Positions 1 through 5,069 of a stretch of DNA of 9,679 nt are shown here, piece by piece. The notes under the pieces were generated by a model. The model was given only the letters and a program-made list of their open reading frames with translations. It was not told the origin of the DNA and made no database searches. Numbering within the stretch: the first letter of the stretch is position 1; each line of letters starts with the position of its first letter. The translations under genes were made by a program, and so were the position numbers. Source of the stretch: Odoribacteraceae bacterium (GTDB lineage: Bacteria > Bacteroidota > Bacteroidia > Bacteroidales > Marinifilaceae); the NCBI GenBank assembly GCA_031267995.1, contig JAIRXZ010000077.1, positions 1 to 9,679 of the forward strand, given 5' to 3'.

Positions 1-9
1 AATCACGTT

Positions 10-209
10 TTCCCGCGAAATCGACACTATCTCGCGCGAGACAGGAGTCATCTCGCGCGAGATTGCCGTCATCTCGCGCGAAATCGGCATCATCTCGCGC
101 GAGATTGCCCCCGATTTCGCGCGAAATCACCTCCATCTCGCGTGAAATCATCTCTATCTCGCGCGAGACAGGAGTTATCTCGCGCGAGATGAAAGTTATC
201 TCGCGCGAG
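10..209. repeat. Ten-copy array of 21-bp repeats, each centred on a CTCGCGCGAG palindrome
   Basis: Cores start at 10, 31, 52, 73, 94, 116, 137, 158, 179 and 200. Spacing is exactly 21 bp except one 22-bp step (94 to 116). Six cores are exactly CTCGCGCGAG, usually inside ATCTCGCGCGAGA. The others are variants: 10 is TTCCCGCGAA, 73 is CTCGCGCGAA, 116 is TTCGCGCGAA and 137 is CTCGCGTGAA. The spacer ACAGGAGT occurs twice, at 41-48 and 168-175, so blocks of two units may have been duplicated. The array starts at the window edge and may extend further left. Because 21 bp is seven codons and the unit has no stop, both strands stay open; the plus strand reads as a heptad with ISRE at its core. A protein-binding array, a structural repeat or a repetitive coding segment are all possible; I cannot choose between them. 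Confidence 0.95.
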
Positions 210-443
210 GTTAAAACGACTTTTTGTCAGATCAACGAACTTTCCGACGCGACACCCCCTTTTTCGCGTGTTCCCGTTCATTTTCCGCGTGTCGCTGAAA
301 AATCGTGTCAATCCGCGCGTGTATTTATTCCTGAAAACCCCGTTTTTTCCGCTTTTCGTGTTCCAATTCCCGAAACAAAATACTTCGTTTTTTGACACTG
401 TTTTTCGCTCACTGCGTAACTATTCACGCTTTCATCCGTAGAA
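210..443. other. Intergenic stretch with no supportable gene
   Basis: This segment follows the palindrome array and becomes AT-rich from about 400. It has scattered CGCG/CGTGT words, two of them (CGCGTG at 265 and 286) again 21 bp apart, which suggests decayed array units. An open frame on the plus strand runs from inside the array to 395, and another on the minus strand starts at 398. Neither has a recognisable domain, ribosome site or promoter, so neither is annotated as a gene. Confidence 0.5.
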
Positions 444-478
444 TTTGCGCAATTATATAAAAGAAAGTAATAACTTTG
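444..478 (+). promoter_or_regulatory. Bacteroidota-type promoter for the small ORF and LRR gene
   Basis: A perfect -7 box TAACTTTG (consensus TAnnTTTG) lies at 471-478, with a TTTG -33 element at 444-447. The 23-bp spacer is at the long end of what is accepted. The predicted transcription start is near 485, only about 12 bases before the ATG at 497. Confidence 0.65.
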
Positions 479-496
479 CATCACAAAAGAGAATAA

Positions 497-613
497 ATGA
501 ATAAAGAAGAAAATCGAATAAGGGAACTGGAGCGTCACTTGTCGGCACAAGCCGAACTGATAATAAAACTAATGCTGAAGATAGAGCAGTTGGAAAAGGA
601 ACTGTCCGTATGA
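497..613 (+). CDS. Small 38-residue coiled-coil protein, function unknown
   Basis: An ORF of 38 codons plus stop starts at the first ATG after a consensus promoter and ends at TGA 611-613. The predicted peptide begins MNKEENRIRELERHL and ends KIEQLEKELSV. It is almost entirely one charged amphipathic helix, with Leu/Ile at heptad-like spacing and a Lys/Glu-rich face, so a short coiled coil is the natural reading. There is no signal peptide and no cysteine. It lies 60 bp upstream of the LRR gene and probably shares its transcript. I do not recognise the family. It may be a real small protein, a leader peptide, or the remnant of a larger coiled-coil protein such as a transposase N-terminus. Its placement right after the promoter is the main argument that it is translated. 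Confidence 0.5.
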   Translation: MNKEENRIRELERHLSAQAELIIKLMLKIEQLEKELSV

Positions 614-639
614 TTTAAAAGAAAAATAATTAACAAAAA

Positions 640-657
640 GTCCGCACAGGAGCGGAC
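640..657 (+). promoter_or_regulatory. Leader hairpin before the LRR gene
   Basis: GTCCGC (640-645) and GCGGAC (652-657) form a perfect 6-bp stem around the loop ACAGGA, ending 16 bases before the ATG at 674. It has no T-tract, so it is not a classical terminator. The AGGAG at 648-652 falls in the loop and stem edge, too far from the start codon for a normal ribosome site. It could affect translation or processing of the two-gene transcript. Confidence 0.4.
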
Positions 658-673
658 GTAAAACAAAACCAAA

Positions 674-1987
674 ATGAGAAAACAAATCAATTTATTCGGT
701 TTAATACTGCTAACGGCAGTATGTATGTTTGCTTCGATGGAAACCGTTTTTGCCGATGAAGCTGTAATGAAAATTTCAGGGACACAAATAAATTTCCTGA
801 TAAATAAAGATGCTACAAATTTGAGCATTGACTGGGGCGATGGAACAAAATCGCATAATCCTGATGGTTATAAGGATGATGATTATTCGTTTGGTCATAG
901 TTATGCAGATGAAAAATCGTCACATACTATTATTGTCAATGCTGATAATATTCAAAATTTGGCTGTATCCTTGTATCCCATAACGAGTTTGGATGTAAGC
1001 CAATGTCCGAAGTTAAAAGAATTATATTGCCACCTTACTCAACTAACAAGTTTAGATGTAAGCCAGTGTCATGAGTTGACCACTTTATCTTGCTTCAATA
1101 GTCAATTAATGAGTTTGGATATAAGCCAATGTCATGAGTTAACAAAATTACATTGCTACGAAAATCAATTAACGAGTTTGGATATAAGCCAGTGTTATGC
1201 GTTGACAGCTTTACATTGCTACCGCAATAAATTAACGAGTCTGAATGCAAGTAATTGTACCAAATTAACAGAGTTATATTGCGACAGTAGGCCATTAAAT
1301 CCATTAACAAGCTTGGATGTAAGTAATTGTTCGAAGTTGGAAAGATTAACTTGCACTCGTGCTGAATTTACGACTTTGGATGTAAGTGATTGCGTGGCAT
1401 TAAAGAGTTTGGATGTAAGTAGTAATGATAAACTAACGACTTTGGATGTAAGTAACTGTACGAAATTAGAGCGTTTGGACGTAGGTAGTTGCTATGCGTT
1501 AAAAATTTTATATGTAAGCGGAGATATAAAGCCGAATTTGTATGACGTTCGTAATGTAAAGGTTGAACGCAAAGAGAATCATGACTTATCCCAGTCCAAA
1601 TCCCTGCCCAATCCGAAAGGGACAATATCAATAAATATGCGCAACGCCGATTACGGAAACACTATCGTTACTCCTTCAGGCTTTAAGTCGGGCTTTTACA
1701 TAGGGTCAGACAATAATTTTCGCAGCAGAGATTACACATTTGTAAGAATTGGCAAGGTAAAGGGGTTGGGTAACACATTCGAGAGAAATTTTCCCGAAAC
1801 AGGATGGACAGATATTGTGGCAGTAACGCCGGGATACGGCTATTTAGCCAAATACGAGTACAATGACAATGGACGGTGGAAGACCCGCCATATCAGAATA
1901 TATGTAGTGCGGGAAATATTAAGTGCAGAGGAACCTCAGTATGTTTTGGGAGCGGAAATAGAATATATCGTTGAAGAGCTTGAATAA
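674..1987 (+). CDS. Secreted PKD/leucine-rich-repeat protein
   Basis: The 437-aa product starts with a signal peptide (residues 1-27: basic MRKQ, hydrophobic core, VFA before predicted cleavage). No cysteine follows the cleavage site, so it is probably not a lipoprotein. Residues about 30-90 resemble a PKD-like beta domain (WGDGT at 54-58, HSYA at 75-78). Residues 103-285 are leucine-rich repeats of the Bacteroidota 21-residue type: LTSLDVSQC, then a second half LxxLxC. Starts fall near 103, 124, 145, 166, 187 and 211; the last part (232-280) is mainly 11-residue half repeats. Residues about 315-437 form a C-terminal domain (GKVKGLGN, PGYGYLAKYEY, IYVV, GAEIEY) I have seen on Bacteroidales surface proteins. 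The role is probably binding at the cell surface or in the periplasm; the ligand is unknown. The only in-frame codons upstream of the ATG lead straight to a stop at 659. The gene is much more AT-rich than those downstream. Confidence 0.92.
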   Translation: MRKQINLFGLILLTAVCMFASMETVFADEAVMKISGTQINFLINKDATNLSIDWGDGTKSHNPDGYKDDDYSFGHSYADEKSSHTIIVNADNIQNLAVSLYPITSLDVSQCPKLKELYCHLTQLTSLDVSQCHELTTLSCFNSQLMSLDISQCHELTKLHCYENQLTSLDISQCYALTALHCYRNKLTSLNASNCTKLTELYCDSRPLNPLTSLDVSNCSKLERLTCTRAEFTTLDVSDCVALKSLDVSSNDKLTTLDVSNCTKLERLDVGSCYALKILYVSGDIKPNLYDVRNVKVERKENHDLSQSKSLPNPKGTISINMRNADYGNTIVTPSGFKSGFYIGSDNNFRSRDYTFVRIGKVKGLGNTFERNFPETGWTDIVAVTPGYGYLAKYEYNDNGRWKTRHIRIYVVREILSAEEPQYVLGAEIEYIVEELE

Positions 1988-2000
1988 AAAAACGCAGGAA

Positions 2001-2032
2001 CGTCATTGCGAGGCGGAACGCCGAAGCAATCT
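2001..2032. repeat. REP-like palindromic element
   Basis: The sequence opens with CGTCATTGCGAGG and closes with CGAAGCAATCTAG. It folds as ATTGC (2005-2009) with GCAAT (2026-2030), and GGCG (2012-2015) with CGCC (2019-2022), around a GAA loop. Elements with the same outer words (CATTGCGAGG...CGAAGCAATC) are, from memory, a widespread dispersed intergenic repeat in several bacterial phyla. It lies 14 bp after the LRR stop codon, the usual place for such elements. Confidence 0.65.
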
Positions 2033-2042
2033 AGAAAAGTAG

Positions 2043-2129
2043 TGAGCGCTCATGCTTGGGGAACACGAGGAAATCGTGTATGGTGAGTACTTCGTACTGC
2101 AACAGGTGAAGAGGAATCTCTTCACCTGT
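2043..2129. repeat. Cluster of four closely packed inverted repeats
   Basis: Directly after the REP-like element come: TGAGCGCTCA, a perfect palindrome at 2043-2052; ACACGA/TCGTGT (2063-2068, 2074-2079); AGTAC/GTACT (2086-2090, 2094-2098); and a perfect 12-bp stem ACAGGTGAAGAG/CTCTTCACCTGT (2102-2113, 2118-2129) with loop GAAT. The last is the strongest. No T-tract follows on the plus strand; an A9 run begins at about 2150. The density suggests a structured RNA or a composite mobile repeat, but the same DNA also carries a 58-codon ORF. Confidence 0.6.
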
Positions 2130-2228
2130 ATCATTGTGGATACCATCAAAAAAAAACGCACATTGATCTTTAACGGCAGACAGGTTGTCACGTGCGAACA
2201 ACGTCAGGAATGGACTTATTGTGATTAA
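2052..2228 (+). CDS. Doubtful 58-residue ORF, unknown function
   Basis: ATG 2052 opens a frame of 58 codons ending at TAA 2226-2228; the in-frame stop just upstream (2043-2045) means no longer version exists. The peptide begins MLGEHEEIVYGEYFVLQQVK and ends CEQRQEWTYCD, with alternating hydrophobic and charged residues like a small beta-rich domain or the tail of a larger protein. I do not recognise it. Against coding: the frame overlaps four inverted repeats, so open frames appear on both strands by symmetry (the 12-bp stem yields QVKR..LFTC in both directions), and there is no evident ribosome site. It may be a gene remnant or an accident of a structured non-coding element. Confidence 0.25.
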   Translation: MLGEHEEIVYGEYFVLQQVKRNLFTCIIVDTIKKKRTLIFNGRQVVTCEQRQEWTYCD

Positions 2229-2346
2229 GACGTGCTCGACCTGAATGTACACAAAAAGGCTTCTCGCCTGGCCAAAAAGGGTTTTACTCGGCCGTTCCCG
2301 CGTTGCCGCTCCCCCTTTTTCCGGGGGAACCGGGCGGGCAAACGAA

Positions 2347-2378
2347 CTCCCGGCCTGCAAGGGGATGCAGGCCGGGAG
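2347..2378 (-). terminator. Strong 13-bp hairpin, candidate terminator of the yciO transcript
   Basis: CTCCCGGCCTGCA (2347-2359) pairs perfectly with TGCAGGCCGGGAG (2366-2378) around a 6-nt loop. On the minus strand the stem is followed by TTCGTTTG, a poor but T-rich tail. It lies about 170 bp after the yciO stop codon with no gene between. It could equally be another dispersed palindromic repeat. Confidence 0.4.
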
Positions 2379-2404
2379 GTGCATTGGCCGGGAGAGTTGC
2401 CCGC

Positions 2405-2540
2405 GGGGGCGGCTCGCCCGTGAAAAAAAGGGATTCGTTTACAAGCCGGGGGCGGCTCGACCGTGAAAAAAAAGATTCGCTTACAAGCCGGGGGCACTCG
2501 CCCGTGAAAAAGAGAAGAAAGGAAAGCGGGGGCGGCCTCG
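2405..2540. repeat. About 3.3 copies of a 42-43-bp GC-rich tandem repeat
   Basis: GGGGGC starts at 2405, 2448, 2490 and 2528. The unit runs GGGGGCGGCTCGCCCGTGA, then A7-8, then GATTCG, then TTACAAGCC. The first copy contains a small stem GGGCG/CGCCC (2407-2411, 2415-2419). Copy 2 breaks this stem (CGACC) and copy 3 lacks one base, so the stem is not preserved. The junction between units also pairs (AGCCG, loop of four G, CGGCT). The array abuts the 3' end of yciO (stop at 2546-2548). No gene is supportable here. Confidence 0.85.
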
Positions 2541-2545
2541 ATCCC

Positions 2546-3154
2546 TTAGAAGTCGCCAGCTCCCTGGCGGACGACCACCATCTCCTCCCCCGTGCAGTCG
2601 ACCACCGTGGAGGGGACGTTCTTGCCGTAGCCGCCGCCGATGACCAGGTCGACGAGGTGCTCGTACTTTTCGTGGATCAGTTCGGGATCAGTGATATACT
2701 CCTCGTCCTCGCCGGGGGCGCCCTTCACGGAGGTGGTCAGCAGGGGGACGCCGAGTTCGGCGGTGATGGCTCGCGTGATGAAGTTGTCCGGGACGCGGAT
2801 GCCGATGGTCTTCCGCTTTATCATGAGGAGGTTGGGGAGTTTCGTGGTGCCGGGCAACACGAAGGTGAAGGGGCCGGGCAAGCACCGTTTCATCGCCCGG
2901 AACACCTCGTTGCTCACCTTGGCGTAGGCGGCCACCTCGCCGAGGTCGCTGCATATCATGGAGAAGTGCGCCTTTTCGGGTTTCACGCCGCGAAGGGCGG
3001 ACACCCGTTGCACGGCCTTGACGTTGTTGATGTCGCAGCCGATGGCGTAGATGGTGTCCGTGGGATAGATGATCACGCCCCCTCGCCGCAGGAGGTCGGC
3101 GATTTTGCGGATTTCCCTTTCGTTTGGATTATCCTCGAAGAGGCGCGTGTACAT
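2546..3154 (-). CDS. yciO: YciO-type protein of the Sua5/YrdC/YciO family
   Basis: The 202-aa product has the dsRNA-binding-like YrdC fold: GGVIIYPTDTIYAIGC at 25-40 (the family's ATP/threonine site signature), LRGVKPEKAHFSMIC at 54-68, KRKTIGIRVPDN at 113-124, LLTTSVKGAP at 138-147, and the C-terminal PSTVVDCTG ... VVVRQGAGDF. Length and these blocks match single-domain YciO-like proteins rather than two-domain Sua5. TsaC/YrdC members make threonylcarbamoyl-AMP for the t6A37 modification of tRNA in the cytoplasm; whether YciO-type members do this in vivo is uncertain, so the enzymatic assignment is tentative. It starts 12 bp after the transaldolase stop and is probably co-transcribed with it. 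The 3' end abuts tandem repeats. Confidence 0.85.
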   Translation of the reverse strand: MYTRLFEDNPNEREIRKIADLLRRGGVIIYPTDTIYAIGCDINNVKAVQRVSALRGVKPEKAHFSMICSDLGEVAAYAKVSNEVFRAMKRCLPGPFTFVLPGTTKLPNLLMIKRKTIGIRVPDNFITRAITAELGVPLLTTSVKGAPGEDEEYITDPELIHEKYEHLVDLVIGGGYGKNVPSTVVDCTGEEMVVVRQGAGDF

Positions 3155-3166
3155 GGCCGGTGCTTG

Positions 3167-3823
3167 TCAGGAGTTTACCCGCTGGTGGTCGGCCAGGAAG
3201 GTGGCCAGGCCGCTGTCCGTGAGGGGGTGTTTGAGCAGTCCCTTGATGGCGGCGAGGGGGCAGGTGGCCACGTGGGCGCCCGCTTCCATGCACTGGATGA
3301 TGTGCTGGGTGCCGCGGATGGAGGCGGCCAGGACGCGGGTGGTGAAGCCGTAGTAGTCGTACATGTCGACGATTTTTTCCACGAGGACGATGCCATCGCT
3401 GGAGATGTCGTCCAACCGGCCGACGAATGGCGACACGTAGGTTGCTCCCGCCTTGGCCGCCAGCAGCGCCTGTCCCGGCGAGAATACCAGGGTGCAGTTG
3501 GTGCGGATGCCTTTGCCCGCGAGGTTTTTGATGGCTTTGATGCCGTCGGCGGTGCAGGGTACTTTGACCACGATGTTGGGGTGGAGGGCGGCGAGTTCTT
3601 CGCCTTCGCGGATCATCTCCGAGTATTCGGTGGCGATGACTTCGGCGCTGACGTCGCCGTCCACGATGTTGCAGATGTCGACGTAGTGTTTGCGGCAGTT
3701 GTCCTCGCCCTTGATGCCTTCTTTGGCCATGAGGGAGGGGTTGGTGGTGACGCCGTCCAGGACGCCCATGTCGTTGGCTTCTTTGATTTGCGCCAGGTTG
3801 GCGGTGTCGAGAAAGAATTTCAT
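3167..3823 (-). CDS. tal: Transaldolase (TalC/FSA-type small subfamily)
   Basis: The 218-aa product is a compact transaldolase: MKFFLDTANL, GVTTNPSLMAKEG at 24-36, IVVKVPCTADG with the Schiff-base lysine K87, SPFVGRLDD at 131-139, and RVLAASIRG. It transfers a dihydroxyacetone unit between sedoheptulose-7-phosphate/glyceraldehyde-3-phosphate and erythrose-4-phosphate/fructose-6-phosphate in the non-oxidative pentose phosphate pathway. Two positions separate true transaldolases from fructose-6-phosphate aldolases of this fold: E61 (Gln in E. coli FSA) and F133 (Tyr in FSA). Both are the transaldolase residue here. It has its own predicted promoter within the 54-bp upstream gap and is followed closely by yciO. 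Confidence 0.94.
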   Translation of the reverse strand: MKFFLDTANLAQIKEANDMGVLDGVTTNPSLMAKEGIKGEDNCRKHYVDICNIVDGDVSAEVIATEYSEMIREGEELAALHPNIVVKVPCTADGIKAIKNLAGKGIRTNCTLVFSPGQALLAAKAGATYVSPFVGRLDDISSDGIVLVEKIVDMYDYYGFTTRVLAASIRGTQHIIQCMEAGAHVATCPLAAIKGLLKHPLTDSGLATFLADHQRVNS

Positions 3824-3861
3824 TTGATGTTATTTTGGGGTTTGACTTTCGCTTCAGCGTT

Positions 3862-3892
3862 CAAATTTACAAACAATTCAGTACATCTCCAA
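3862..3892 (-). promoter_or_regulatory. Promoter for tal-yciO
   Basis: On the minus strand TAAATTTG (3869 to 3862) matches the Bacteroidota -7 consensus TAnnTTTG exactly, with a TTGG (near TTTG) -33 element 19 bp upstream, inside the end of the SRPBCC gene. The predicted start near 3855 gives a leader of about 30 bases before the tal ATG at 3823. Confidence 0.6.
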
Positions 3893-4261
3893 CATGGATT
3901 TGATGGCGCCGATGTATTGGTTTTCCCAGCCTTCGGTGATTTCGTCGAAGGCCTCGTCGGGGATGTTGGCGTGGGTGAGTTCCAGGCGGGTGCGATCGGC
4001 CGCCCGTTTCAGGCGGATGGTGACGATGGAGGGTTCCGCGGTGTCGCCGAAGAACCATTCCTGCACCAGCAGTCGGTCGGGGATGACTTTCAGGTTGATG
4101 CCGGAGATGTCGCCTTCCCAGAGGGAGAACAGGAATCCTTCCTCGGCTTTCATTTCTGCCGGGAAGCCGCTCCACACCTCTATTTGGAAGGGGTTCGTCA
4201 GCGCGGCGAAGACCTCGGCCGGGTCGGCCATGATTTCGGTGGTGTACTCGAAGTTTTTCAC
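3878..4261 (-). CDS. SRPBCC/AHSA1-like START-domain protein
   Basis: The 127-aa product is one complete START-like (SRPBCC) fold of the AHSA1 type. It begins with the typical EYTTEIMADPAEVFAALTNP (5-24), followed by IEVWSGFPAEMK, GFLFSLWEGDISG, VIPDRLLVQEWFFGD (59-73), IVTIRLKRAADRTRLELTHANIP, and the C-terminal helix EGWENQYIGAIKSML. These domains form a helix-grip cavity that binds hydrophobic ligands or, in Aha1, stimulates Hsp90; bacterial single-domain members mostly have no known substrate. No signal peptide, so cytosolic. It lies 64 bp after the OmpH-like gene with no promoter seen between, so the two are likely co-transcribed. The tal promoter overlaps its 3' end. Confidence 0.88.
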   Translation of the reverse strand: MKNFEYTTEIMADPAEVFAALTNPFQIEVWSGFPAEMKAEEGFLFSLWEGDISGINLKVIPDRLLVQEWFFGDTAEPSIVTIRLKRAADRTRLELTHANIPDEAFDEITEGWENQYIGAIKSMLEMY

Positions 4262-4325
4262 GCGTGGCGGGGTGGTGGTGTTGTTTGGCGGTAGGCGGGC
4301 GCGCGTTGGTTTCGCGGGTCGTCCA

Positions 4326-4922
4326 TTATTTGCCGGCGTACCTGGCGTTCAGCTGGTCGACCACTTCGCGGGTGATGTCAAGCCCCGGTTCGGCGTAGAA
4401 GACGTTCCCGCCGAGGGTGGTGCTGAGGATCATGTCGTGTCCTTTTTCGCGGTTGTATTCCGCCAGGAAGGTGACGATGGTGTTGTAGAGTTTTTGGTTC
4501 AGTTCCATTTGTTGCTGGTAGGAGGTTTCGCGTACCTCTTGCTCTAACTTTTCCAGGTTCTCTTTCCGGATCATCAGCTCTTTGTAGTCCTGGTCGGCGC
4601 GTTCCCTGGAGAGGTATCCGTTGTTGTTCATTTTTTTCTCGAACGCTTCACCGTCCTGCGCCCACATTTTGACTTTGTAGTTGAGGTCGGCGCGGGCGGC
4701 CTCCACTTTCTTGAGGTAGGCTTCGTTTAATTCCCTGGATTGGTTGTATTTCGTTAACAGCGTGTCCATGTTCAGGTAGACGATGCGGGATTCTCCCGTG
4801 GCGGTAGTTCTCGTTGATTCGTTGTCGTTTTTGGGTTTTTTCCCTCCCTCGAAGTGGAGAACATACAGCACGATCACGGCTATTGATAATAACACGTTCA
4901 CTCCTAAAGAAACATTTTTCAT
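4326..4922 (-). CDS. OmpH/Skp-like coiled-coil protein with N-terminal membrane anchor
   Basis: The 198-aa product (from ATG 4922) has one transmembrane or uncleaved signal segment at 5-23 (LGVNVLLSIAVIVLYVLHF), a short charged linker, a Skp-like first strand RIVYLNMDTLLTKY (46-59), a long Lys/Glu/Gln-rich coiled coil (about 60-145), and the closing block GHDMILSTTLGGNVFYAEPGLDIT ... LNARY. That is the architecture of Bacteroidota OmpH-family proteins related to the periplasmic chaperone Skp, which holds unfolded outer-membrane proteins. An in-frame GTG at 4928 would add two residues, but ATG-Lys-Asn is the usual family start. The gene lies 147 bp after the sigma factor gene. Confidence 0.85.
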   Translation of the reverse strand: MKNVSLGVNVLLSIAVIVLYVLHFEGGKKPKNDNESTRTTATGESRIVYLNMDTLLTKYNQSRELNEAYLKKVEAARADLNYKVKMWAQDGEAFEKKMNNNGYLSRERADQDYKELMIRKENLEKLEQEVRETSYQQQMELNQKLYNTIVTFLAEYNREKGHDMILSTTLGGNVFYAEPGLDITREVVDQLNARYAGK

Positions 4923-5069
4923 AGACACATTCAGTTAAGTGGTAGATTACTTGGCTTTAATGGCTCTTGGGAGCCAGGTGTCGCGAATATACGCGTTCGG
5001 TTGGTAAGATTCCCCGCCTTTTAGCATAAAAAGTTTTCTTTAACAACTCTTTTCGGGCTGTTTAGCGTG
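4923..5069. other. Gap between sigma factor and OmpH-like gene, with hairpin
   Basis: The AT-rich gap holds a perfect stem TGGCTC/GAGCCA (4961-4966, 4971-4976, loop TTGG). No T-tract follows it on the minus strand, so a terminator role is weak. I find no TAnnTTTG box here on the minus strand. The OmpH-like gene may be read from the upstream operon or from a promoter I cannot recognise. Confidence 0.4.

Noticed and set aside
10..209. CRISPR array
   Set aside because: Units are 21 bp with palindromic cores and short, partly repeated 7-11-bp spacers; there is no cas gene, and true spacers would be longer and unique.
2257..2269. Minus-strand mini-terminator (AGGC/GCCT followed by T-run)
   Set aside because: A 4-bp stem is too weak to support a terminator call on its own.
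2303..4294. A 663-codon open frame on the plus strand opposite yciO, transaldolase and the SRPBCC gene
   Set aside because: It is antisense to three genes with clear family motifs. High G/C at third positions of the real genes removes stop codons from the opposite strand; the peptide is Gly/Val/Asp/His-rich with no domain.
4950..5040. Possible tRNA between the sigma factor and OmpH-like genes
   Set aside because: There is one small 6-bp stem but no acceptor stem, TPsiC arm or CCA-like end on either strand.
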